8,201 nt of DNA from Prevotellaceae bacterium UBA7017. Lineage in GTDB: Bacteria > Bacteroidota > Bacteroidia > Bacteroidales > Bacteroidaceae. Made by a program: the position numbers and the translations under genes. How positions within the stretch are numbered: the stretch's first letter is position 1; every line of letters begins with the position of its first letter. Below are positions 1 to 5,360 of the stretch, in pieces. The stretch is from the NCBI GenBank assembly GCA_002449535.1, contig DJWZ01000133.1:3963-12163 (forward strand). The letters run 5' to 3'. The notes below the pieces were generated by a model. It worked only from the letters and a program-made list of their open reading frames with translations, ran no database searches and was not told the origin of the DNA.

Positions 1-10
1 AAAAAAATAA

Positions 11-38
11 AGTGAAGAGTGAAGAGTGAAGAGTGAAG
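11..38 (+). repeat. 4 x 7-bp tandem repeat (AGTGAAG)
   Basis: Four exact head-to-tail copies of AGTGAAG lie at 11-17, 18-24, 25-31 and 32-38. A GTG inside the third copy (26) is the first possible start codon of the downstream reading frame, because an in-frame TGA lies at 20-22. Tracts like this are common low-complexity intergenic sequence in Bacteroidales, so a GTG start here is unlikely to be the true one. A degenerate relative (AGAGTGAAAAG) occurs at about 4370-4380. Confidence 0.85.
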
Positions 39-70
39 AATTTGCTACCGCCATAAGGGGGGAGTATTTC

Positions 71-877
71 ATGGTTAATTTTCAATTTTCAATGTTCAAT
101 TTCCAATTAAACAAACACACATATCTCCATGGGTTTACCTTGATAGTCATAATCCTTGCCCTCGGAAGGTGCGGCTATGACTATGCCCATAAAGACGATG
201 CTCCATTGCCCAGTGACACCCTGGCAACCATAGACAAGAAGGTCGTAGCGGTGTCAAGAATGAATTACGAGTTCTCCAAACCTCCCTCGTTCAAGTCCCT
301 TACCGATATGCCCCACAGGGTGTATTCCGTGCCCGACTTCTCGAATACGTTTCCCGACGAGAACGATGTGCAGCTGATAGCAGCCGACGAAAACGGCGTC
401 CGTCCTCCGAAAAACCGTGAGGAGGCAGAGCATCGTATGGAGGACCTGGTGTTCGTCGGTGCCAATCCTTATTTCTACGTAGATAACCTCAAGCAGAGCA
501 TTCCGTATCTTGTGCCGAAGGCTGCAATGCTGCTCCATGACATAGGAAAGTCCTTCTACGACTCACTGTATGTAAAAGGTATTCCCCTGCACCAGATTAT
601 CGTGACCAGCGTGCTGCGTACCGACGAAGATGTGGCACGCCTGCAGAGGTTCAACCATAACGCGACGGAAAATTCCTGCCACCGCTATGGCACCACCTTC
701 GATATAGGCTACAACCGGTACAAGACGGTATCGACAACCGACGAGCCCCGCCGCCAGGTGCGTAACGACACCCTCAAGTGGGTGCTTGCCGAAGTGCTTC
801 GCGACAAGCGCGTCGCCGGCCGCTGCTATATAAAACACGAAGTGAAGCAAGGCTGCTTCCACATTACGGTGAGGTGA
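71..877 (+). CDS. DUF5715-type protein with M15 peptidase-like metal site, membrane-anchored or exported
   Basis: I recognise this as the Bacteroidetes DUF5715 type. Numbering is from the longest frame (GTG at 26, 283 aa). Residues 36-47 form one hydrophobic segment after K30, which suggests a signal anchor. The Cys that follows (ALGRC) is a poor lipobox because Arg precedes it. Near the C-terminus, SCHRYGTTFDI (217-227) matches the SxHxxGxxxD zinc-ligand signature of M15 D,D-peptidases (H219, D226), and HEVKQGCFHITV (271-282) supplies a candidate catalytic Glu (E272) and third ligand (H279). An envelope peptidoglycan-peptidase-like role is inferred from this; activity is unproven. I chose ATG 71 because GGGGGGAG precedes it by 6 nt. 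ATG 92 is also possible, since residues 16-29 (MVNFQFSMFNFQLN) are translated from an intergenic-type repeat. The gene stands alone and converges on the BspA gene. Confidence 0.75.
   Translation: MVNFQFSMFNFQLNKHTYLHGFTLIVIILALGRCGYDYAHKDDAPLPSDTLATIDKKVVAVSRMNYEFSKPPSFKSLTDMPHRVYSVPDFSNTFPDENDVQLIAADENGVRPPKNREEAEHRMEDLVFVGANPYFYVDNLKQSIPYLVPKAAMLLHDIGKSFYDSLYVKGIPLHQIIVTSVLRTDEDVARLQRFNHNATENSCHRYGTTFDIGYNRYKTVSTTDEPRRQVRNDTLKWVLAEVLRDKRVAGRCYIKHEVKQGCFHITVR
81..109 (+). repeat. AT-rich TTCAATT-type repeat inside the 5' end of the reading frame
   Basis: This tract alternates TTCAATT, TTCAATG and TTCAATT-like heptamers. Its first 22 bases (81-102) match, base for base, part of the leader of trpS on the minus strand (within 6450-6478). 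In both places the repeat lies in the same orientation relative to the downstream gene. Here it is translated as FNFQ-type peptide, which casts doubt on the upstream start codons. Confidence 0.7.
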
Positions 878-895
878 AAAGAAAGCCCCACCCCG

Positions 896-917
896 GTCCT
901 CCCCAGTTGGGGAGGGA
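896..917 (+). repeat. REP-like palindrome, copy 1, 3' of the DUF5715 gene
   Basis: CCTCCCCA (898-905) and TGGGGAGG (908-915) are perfect inverted arms around GT. The element lies about 20 nt after the stop codon and is preceded by AAAGCCCC. Closely related palindromes occur at 1031-1050 and 5329-5346, each just 3' of a gene. There is no U-tract, so on its own it is not a classical intrinsic terminator. Confidence 0.75.
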
Positions 918-923
918 GAAGCG

Positions 924-973
924 AAGAGCGCAGGATGCAATCAAGCATCCTGCGCTCTTGTTTAGTATTGGTC
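924..973 (+). terminator. Strong hairpin, probable terminator of the DUF5715 gene
   Basis: AAGAGCGCAGGATGC (924-938) pairs perfectly with GCATCCTGCGCTCTT (945-959) over 15 bp, with a 6-nt AATCAA loop. The plus-strand sequence after the stem (GTTTAGTATTGG) is moderately T-rich; the minus-strand side has no T run. It therefore fits best as a terminator for the plus-strand gene ending at 877. The weak U-tract leaves room for an mRNA 3'-end stabilising role. Confidence 0.65.
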
Positions 974-1001
974 CTATTGGTCTTTTTGGTCTTATTAGCC
1001 C
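966..1001 (+). repeat. 4 x 9-bp degenerate tandem repeat (TATTGGTCC)
   Basis: Units are TATTGGTCC (966-974), TATTGGTCT (975-983), TTTTGGTCT (984-992) and TATTAGCCC (993-1001). It fills the convergent intergenic region between the hairpin and the second REP-like palindrome. No gene or regulatory function is apparent. Confidence 0.6.
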
Positions 1002-1030
1002 AGCCCGATATGCCCTATGAGCCTTATCCC

Positions 1031-1050
1031 CCCTCCCTAACTGGGGAGGG
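1031..1050 (-). repeat. REP-like palindrome, copy 2, 3' of the BspA-like gene
   Basis: On the plus strand CCTCCCTA (1032-1039) pairs with TGGGGAGG (1042-1049) with one G-T wobble. Read on the minus strand it begins about 10 nt after the stop codon, as AAGCCCCCAGCCCTCCCC and onward. It is therefore an inverted partner of the copy at 896-917, which starts AAAGCCCCA after the other convergent gene. Confidence 0.75.
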
Positions 1051-1059
1051 CTGGGGGCT

Positions 1060-4000
1060 TTACTCCTCCGGGAACTTCCCGTTCAGTATATAGTTCACTA
1101 TAAACATCACGTCCGGCATGCCTACCTCGCCGTCACCGTTCACATCGCCCTTCTTGTCGCTTGAACCGCCGACGTTAATCTCTTTCGTGGCAACGTCAGA
1201 ATTGTCATAGCCGGACTTTGTTGCATAGACCGTGACGATGTATTTTTTTGTAAGAGAAACATTTGCTCCGGTACCTTTCACGGCATCATCACATTTCACA
1301 TCGTAAACGAACTCCACACCCTCTGTCTCACACGTAAACTGCAACTTGCCACCAACGTAACTGATGGTAGGCGTTGCACACTTCTCAAATGGCTCGACAG
1401 AGTCTCCACCTTCATATTCAACCCATTCAGTGCCATTCCAGCATTTAGTTGTCCAGCCCTTTGCCTTGGCCACAGCCACTTGATTCTTTGTGCAGACATT
1501 ACCTTCCTTGCCGGCCATATTAATCACATAGAATGTATGAACTGAATCGGTGGAGTTCAGAGGCAGACTATTCACAAGGGCATCCATTGCTGCTTCCTTA
1601 ATCATATTATCGTAACAACCCAAAGAAATCAATGCCGTATTCTTCGACACGTCAAGGGACTTCAGATGGTTTCCATCACAAAATAACCCTGTCAACGCTT
1701 TATTCTTCCATACGTCCAAGGCCGTCAACTGATTGTAGTCACAAGATAACCCTGTCAACGCTGTATTCTTCGACACGTCCAAGGCAGTCAACTGATTGAG
1801 GCCACAGTCTAAATAATCCAGTGCTGTATTGTTTGATATGTCCAAAGTTTTTAATTGATTGTTGTAGCAGGAAAACTCTGCCAACGCTGTATTTTTCGAC
1901 ACATCAATTTCAGTAAGTTGATTTTCATCACACCACAAATACATTAGAGCCGAGAAATACTCTATCCCCTTCAAACTCTTAATCCCCATTTGAGAAACGT
2001 CTATATAGTCTATTTCTGATATCTCTGCTTCTGTCAGCATACCATCGGTACCATAACTCTCCGAAAGCAGGAAGTTGCGGAAATTTTCATCGGGGAAATT
2101 CGTTTCGTTAATTACCACTCCATCATTCTTCACTGTATAAAATTCTTTCATTACGTCACTATCCTCATAGCCATCTTTGTATGCGACAGCCTTTAATGTA
2201 CATGAAGCATTGATGGTGATGCCGGAAGACGTGTAGGCTGTGCTACTTTTAGATGGCGAGGTGCCGTTTAATGTATAGTAGATGCTTGCGCCAGACACCG
2301 CAGAATCATCCGCTTTAGTCGTAAGGTACACTTTTGTTCCCGCAGCCACATCGCCGCCGGAAGGACTGGCCGAGAGTGATAGTTTCGGCTTGTCTATTGG
2401 TTCACCATCTGTGGCATCCTCCACGATTGTTTGGAAATCCTTCCAAGGATACGCGGCTCTATAGGCATCGCCATAACCAGGCAGTACATGCAGTGTTGCG
2501 GAATAATTGCTGAAGTATGTATCCTGAGGGGTAGTAGCGTAATTGTATATATCAGTCAACGCAGTCCAGCCATAGAAAGCACTGCTTCCAATAGATGTTA
2601 CACTCTTGGGAATCGTTACCGATGTCAAACCGGAGCACCCGTAGAAAGCACCGCTTCCAATCGATGTCACACTGTTGCCAATAACCACTTTTGTCAGGCC
2701 CGAACAATCATCAAAAGCATACTCTCCTATGGTTCTCACACTGTTGGGAATTGTTAACGAAGTAAGTTTTAGACACTTATAGAAAGCCCTGTCCCCAATC
2801 GATGTCACACTATTGCCTATTGTTACCGATGTCAGACCATCGCAGTTATAAAAAGCACTTTTTTCAATCGTTGTCACGCTGTTGGGAATCGTCACCGATG
2901 TCAGACCGTGGCAACCAGAGAACGCATTCTCACCAATCGATTTCACGCTGTTGCCTATGGTTACCGAAGTAAGGCTGGAGCAGTAAGAGAAAGCATAGTC
3001 TCCGATTTCCTCGACATCATCCCCAATTATCACGGAACTGAACTTAGAACCATAGAATTTCCCTTCACTATATGATGAATATACAGAAGGGATGTTACAA
3101 TTTACGGTAAGTTCGCCTGTACAGCCAGAAAATACATACTTCCTAATGGTAGTAACACTCTTGGGAATCGTTACCGAAGCAAGTCCAGAGCATCCCTCGA
3201 AAGCAGACTCCCCAAGCGTTTCCACACTGTTAGGAATCGTTAGCGAATTAAGGGTCGAGCATTTGTAGAAAGCCTTTTCTCCGATAGAAGCCACGCTACT
3301 GCCGATAGTTAACGAAGCAAGGGTGGTGCAACTTTCGAAAGCAGATTTTCCAATTGATGTCACCCCGTCACCGATGGTAACCGATGTCAGACCATCGCAG
3401 TTATAAAAAGCACTTTTTTCAATCGTTGTCACGCTGTTGGGAATCGTCACCGATGTAAGCTTTGAGCATCCTCTGAAAGCATATTCACCAATCGTCGTAA
3501 CGCTGTTGCCGATCGTCACCGATGTCAGCTCCGAGCAATACTCGAAAGCATCGTTTCCGATGCTTGTTACACTGTTGGGAATTGTCACCGAAGTCAGACC
3601 TGAACAACCATCGAACGCATAGGCTTCAATACTTGTCAAAGAAGTGGGAATGTTGATTGAACTTATCGTCGAGCATCCGTAGAAAGCATATGCCCCAATA
3701 CTTTCCACTGAATTGGAAATGTAGAAAGAACGAAGTGAAGAACATCCATAAAAAGCACTACTTCCAATGCTGGTCAAGGTGCTGTTTCTCCCAACGCTCA
3801 CCGTTGAAAGGTTCTTACAGTTCTCGAAAGCAGACTCTCCGATACTCTTCACAGAGTTGGGTATGTTGATATACGTGAATTTTTCAATCCCACTGAATGC
3901 AGATTTTCCTATGCTTACAATGGTATTGGGCAGTTCAACGCTACGAATATTCAAATGTCCTTTAAATGCGTTGTCTGCGATGCCTGTCACCGTATATGTA

Positions 4001-4182
4001 TAGCCTTCATCGTCAGTGACTGTTGCAGGGATTGTTACACTACCCAGTTCAGCATCACAACCAACTACTTCTGCGGTGTTGTTACTGTAATCAAGATCGT
4101 AAAAAACTTGATCAACTTCAATGGCACTCGCTGTCAACGGCAACAGCAAAGCAAGCAAGAATAATAGAGTTAGTTTTTTCAT
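1060..4182 (-). CDS. BspA-like leucine-rich repeat surface protein with dockerin-like C-terminus (1040 aa)
   Basis: A Sec signal peptide is clear: MKK, a Leu-rich core, and a likely cut after ASA at residue 20. Residues 66-540 hold about 20 LRR_5/BspA units of 23 aa (consensus L-TSVTIPNSVTSIG--AF-GCS-), with one irregular unit at about 351-396. A capping segment follows (541-588, LPGYGDAYRAAYPWKDFQTIVE). Residues 598-685 look like a chitobiase/hexosaminidase C-terminal-type domain (YYTLNGTSPS, LKAVAYKDGYEDS). Residues 690-870 are a second LRR type with an NFPDENFR cap and 21-aa units (L--L-C--NQL--LDVSKNTA). Residues 935-1004 resemble another beta-sandwich. Residues 1012-1036 form one dockerin-like repeat with calcium loop DVNGDGEVGMPD. 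BspA relatives bind host matrix or other bacteria; adhesion here is inferred. There is no LPXTG, lipobox or recognised T9SS tail. No TAnnTTTG promoter was seen in the 67 bp downstream of the preceding terminator. Confidence 0.93.
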   Translation of the reverse strand: MKKLTLLFLLALLLPLTASAIEVDQVFYDLDYSNNTAEVVGCDAELGSVTIPATVTDDEGYTYTVTGIADNAFKGHLNIRSVELPNTIVSIGKSAFSGIEKFTYINIPNSVKSIGESAFENCKNLSTVSVGRNSTLTSIGSSAFYGCSSLRSFYISNSVESIGAYAFYGCSTISSINIPTSLTSIEAYAFDGCSGLTSVTIPNSVTSIGNDAFEYCSELTSVTIGNSVTTIGEYAFRGCSKLTSVTIPNSVTTIEKSAFYNCDGLTSVTIGDGVTSIGKSAFESCTTLASLTIGSSVASIGEKAFYKCSTLNSLTIPNSVETLGESAFEGCSGLASVTIPKSVTTIRKYVFSGCTGELTVNCNIPSVYSSYSEGKFYGSKFSSVIIGDDVEEIGDYAFSYCSSLTSVTIGNSVKSIGENAFSGCHGLTSVTIPNSVTTIEKSAFYNCDGLTSVTIGNSVTSIGDRAFYKCLKLTSLTIPNSVRTIGEYAFDDCSGLTKVVIGNSVTSIGSGAFYGCSGLTSVTIPKSVTSIGSSAFYGWTALTDIYNYATTPQDTYFSNYSATLHVLPGYGDAYRAAYPWKDFQTIVEDATDGEPIDKPKLSLSASPSGGDVAAGTKVYLTTKADDSAVSGASIYYTLNGTSPSKSSTAYTSSGITINASCTLKAVAYKDGYEDSDVMKEFYTVKNDGVVINETNFPDENFRNFLLSESYGTDGMLTEAEISEIDYIDVSQMGIKSLKGIEYFSALMYLWCDENQLTEIDVSKNTALAEFSCYNNQLKTLDISNNTALDYLDCGLNQLTALDVSKNTALTGLSCDYNQLTALDVWKNKALTGLFCDGNHLKSLDVSKNTALISLGCYDNMIKEAAMDALVNSLPLNSTDSVHTFYVINMAGKEGNVCTKNQVAVAKAKGWTTKCWNGTEWVEYEGGDSVEPFEKCATPTISYVGGKLQFTCETEGVEFVYDVKCDDAVKGTGANVSLTKKYIVTVYATKSGYDNSDVATKEINVGGSSDKKGDVNGDGEVGMPDVMFIVNYILNGKFPEE
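1633..1947 (-). repeat. 5 x 63-bp repeats encoding 21-aa LRR units
   Basis: Five in-frame 21-residue units begin at residues 746, 767, 788, 809 and 830, with a degenerate sixth at 851. Each carries a Cys, then NQL or similar, then LDVSKNTA or a variant. This LRR class differs from the 23-aa units earlier in the same protein. Confidence 0.85.
2825..2901 (-). repeat. Exact 77-bp internal repeat, copy A
   Basis: This block is identical to 3380-3456, while neighbouring LRR units have diverged. The two lie 555 bp apart, which is 185 codons, so recombination between them would delete or duplicate eight repeat units in frame. Confidence 0.92.
3380..3456 (-). repeat. Exact 77-bp internal repeat, copy B
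   Basis: Partner of 2825-2901. The shared segment encodes parts of two adjacent LRR units around SAFYNCDGLTSVTIG and includes a run of six T on the plus strand. Identity at the DNA level suggests recent duplication or gene conversion within the array. Confidence 0.92.
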
Positions 4183-4479
4183 CGTGATAAATAATTAAAA
4201 GTTGATATTATTTTAGTCTTTGTTTAGGTTAATGCGTCAGCACGCAAAAAGGCACGCTATAGTCCTCTCTGTCGGACTGTAACGTGCCTAATGGTTTCGC
4301 GCCTCGTCAGCGCGTATATCGTTGATTCCAAACCCCTCAGTGGGGGAGTAAGAATCAGTTTACAGTTAAGAGTGAAAAGTTTATAGTTATGCCCCGCTGC
4401 ACGGTTCAGCCATACAGCGAAAAGAAGTGGAGTAAATATGGAAATTAATTGTAACATTTCCGTCAGGGTGGGGGGAAAA
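4183..4479. other. 297-bp gene-free region between the MNT gene and the BspA-like gene
   Basis: No credible coding frame is present. From the MNT side it holds a G-rich run (4465-4475), an AT-rich degenerate repeat (about 4356-4390), a palindrome-like CCCCTCAGTGGGGG (4333-4346) related to the REP-like elements, a small hairpin (4298-4314), the main terminator hairpin (4250-4289) and another small hairpin TGCGT-CAGC-ACGCA (4233-4246). The 67 bp next to the BspA start are AT-rich and probably contain its promoter. I could not place a TAnnTTTG box there. Confidence 0.7.
4245..4289 (-). terminator. Intrinsic terminator of the HEPN-MNT operon
   Basis: On the plus strand AGGCACG (4250-4256) pairs with CGTGCCT (4283-4289). 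After one mismatch, TATAGTCC (4258-4265) pairs with GGACTGTA (4274-4281), with one wobble, around an 8-nt loop. Read on the minus strand the stem ends GTGCCTTTTTG, a five-T run, as expected of a factor-independent terminator. It separates the MNT gene from the BspA-like gene. Confidence 0.75.
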
Positions 4480-4797
4480 CTAAACGAATACGCCTGTACG
4501 CATCACATCATCGTAAAGAGGCGACTGACGGTCATCAGCCATAAGGACTGGCTCGATGAGAAGACTCACCTGATCGACATCGTGCCACAGATTCTTGGAT
4601 ATCTCAAACTTTTTATCACCATACGTAGGAACAATAACAGCAACGTCGATATCACTGTCGGCATTGGCATTGCCCTTGCTGTAGGAACCGAACATCAATA
4701 CGCGAGGCTCTACGTCGAAACGCGGACGTATCACTGCCTTGTAGCGGCGCACCAACTCCAAAGCTTCCTCACGGGTCAAAGCTGTTCTTTTATCCAT
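4480..4797 (-). CDS. Minimal nucleotidyltransferase (MNT), partner of a HEPN protein
   Basis: The protein is 105 aa from ATG 4797. A longer frame from 4836 would add 13 residues with no family resemblance. It carries the pol-beta superfamily signature GS-X10-DXD in GSYSKGNANADSDIDVAV; the Ser and the two Asp of DID are the nucleotide and metal-binding residues. The third acidic position is probably the Glu of SLLIEPV. The size suits an MNT domain, the small antitoxin-type enzymes that in some studied pairs transfer AMP to a HEPN partner. It starts inside the end of the upstream HEPN gene (22-nt overlap), so the two are translationally coupled. Which partner is toxic, and whether this enzyme adenylylates its partner, cannot be read from the sequence. 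Confidence 0.88.
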   Translation of the reverse strand: MDKRTALTREEALELVRRYKAVIRPRFDVEPRVLMFGSYSKGNANADSDIDVAVIVPTYGDKKFEISKNLWHDVDQVSLLIEPVLMADDRQSPLYDDVMRTGVFV

Positions 4798-5168
4798 TGC
4801 TGTAATTGTTTTGTTTCGTCTATAATAGAGCGGCATGTCTGAAGGGTGAGCATGCGAGAAAGGGCTTCTTTGTCTTCAGGGTAACGAGCCTCGATATTGT
4901 AATTCGTAATGGTGTTGAGGAAATCCTTCTGTTCTTCACTCATCATAGCATAAAGTCCGCAACCGTCAGCCAAACGTTTATGGTTGTGAGTATATGGCGG
5001 GTCTTCTGGCTGCATAGCACACCAGTATGCCTTGAGGGTTTTCTCTATCACCTGATGACACATGAAGGCCACATACAACCAACGACCAGTCTGATACATA
5101 GCCTCTGCGGTCTCAATATCGTATGCTGCTATATCTAACCAGTAATGAACCTTTTCTTCTGATGTCAT
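4776..5168 (-). CDS. HEPN domain protein (PF05168-like), partner of MNT
   Basis: The 130-aa all-helical protein has the HEPN layout. An N-terminal WLDIAAYDIETAEAMYQTGRW helix (about 10-30) is followed by the CHQVIEKTLKAYW core helix (37-49), a PPYTHNHKRL turn (58-66) and the YNIEARYPED motif (90-99) typical of nucleotidyltransferase-linked HEPN proteins. HEPN proteins in such pairs are often RNases or nucleotide-binding partners. The R-X4-6-H catalytic motif of HepT-type toxins is not present anywhere: the only Arg before His nearby is R29-X8-H38. RNase activity is therefore doubtful. The gene is first in the operon, has a Bacteroidetes promoter about 25 bp upstream, and overlaps the MNT gene. 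No Shine-Dalgarno sequence is evident. Confidence 0.88.
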   Translation of the reverse strand: MTSEEKVHYWLDIAAYDIETAEAMYQTGRWLYVAFMCHQVIEKTLKAYWCAMQPEDPPYTHNHKRLADGCGLYAMMSEEQKDFLNTITNYNIEARYPEDKEALSRMLTLQTCRSIIDETKQLQQWIKEQL

Positions 5169-5193
5169 ATTTTCTTTATATCCTTTCTGGCTG

Positions 5194-5225
5194 CAAAGAT
5201 ACGATTAAGTGAGCAAAATACCAAA
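5194..5225 (-). promoter_or_regulatory. Bacteroidetes-type sigma promoter for HEPN-MNT
   Basis: On the minus strand TTTG (5225-5222) is followed by 20 bp and then TATCTTTG (5201-5194). This matches the Bacteroidetes housekeeping consensus (-33 TTTG, 19-21 bp, -7 TAnnTTTG). Transcription should start near 5187-5190, leaving a leader of about 20 nt before the HEPN ATG. Confidence 0.8.
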
Positions 5226-5255
5226 CAAAATGAAAACTTTTTTCCGCCCGGACAC

Positions 5256-5287
5256 AAAAAATCCGGAAGACACCTTCCGGACTTTTT
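5256..5287. terminator. Bidirectional intrinsic terminator, end of the amylase-trpS unit
   Basis: TCCGGAAG (5262-5269) pairs perfectly with CTTCCGGA (5274-5281) around ACAC. It is flanked by six A on the left (5256-5261) and six T on the right (5283-5288), so it has a U-tract on either strand. It lies about 80 nt after the trpS stop and 37 bp before the HEPN promoter on the same strand, so it should insulate the two units. Confidence 0.85.
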
Positions 5288-5294
5288 TATTCGA

Positions 5295-5319
5295 TAACCA
5301 CTAACATCTAACCACTAAC
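5295..5319 (-). repeat. TAACCACTAAC direct repeat
   Basis: Two exact 11-bp copies (5295-5305 and 5309-5319) have a 14-bp period. On the coding strand of the adjacent genes it reads GTTAGTGGTTA. It is short intergenic repeat sequence between the trpS stop and the terminator, with no evident function. Confidence 0.65.
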
Positions 5320-5324
5320 CGCTA

Positions 5325-5346
5325 CTCCCTCTCTAACTGGGGAGGG
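5325..5346 (-). repeat. REP-like palindrome, copy 3, 3' of trpS
   Basis: CTCTCTA (5329-5335) and TGGGGAG (5338-5344) form a stem with two G-T wobbles around AC. In trpS orientation it reads CCCTCCCCAGTTAGAGAGGG and begins about 15 nt after the stop. This is the same position and orientation as the copies after the DUF5715 and BspA-like genes. Confidence 0.72.
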
Positions 5347-5360
5347 CCGGGGAGTGGCCT

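Larger units (their letters stand above)
2563..3987 (-). repeat. About 20 x 69-bp tandem repeats encoding LRR_5 units
   Basis: The AF dipeptide (VF in one unit) recurs at residues 72, 95, 118, 143, 166, 189, 212, 235, 258, 281, 304, 327, 350, 397, 420, 443, 466, 489, 512 and 535. Spacing is 23 aa (69 bp), except for one 25-aa step and one 47-aa step over an irregular unit. The copies are divergent in DNA except for the exact 77-bp pair listed separately. Confidence 0.92.

Noticed and set aside
150..180. Lipoprotein signal at ALGRC in the DUF5715 protein
   Set aside because: Arg at -1 and Gly at -2 do not fit the lipobox, so a signal anchor is preferred.
563..940. 125-aa minus-strand open frame
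   Set aside because: It lies antisense to the conserved C-terminal motifs of the DUF5715 gene and continues into the REP-like palindrome.
2563..3987. Regular spaced repeats as a possible CRISPR array
   Set aside because: The 69-bp period is exactly 23 codons, the frame is open throughout, and the repeats translate into LRR_5 units.
4257..4457. 66-aa minus-strand open frame in the gene-free region
   Set aside because: It runs through the terminator hairpin and the AT-rich repeats (YKLFTLNCKLIL is translated repeat) and has no family resemblance.
4797..4836. Upstream ATG (4836) as the MNT start
   Set aside because: It would add MPLYYRRNKTITA, which lies over the HEPN coding end and does not look like family sequence; ATG 4797 gives the usual MNT length.
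4438..4842. 134-aa plus-strand open frame
   Set aside because: It is antisense to the MNT gene, which carries a clear GS-X10-DXD motif. The plus frame has no recognisable domain.
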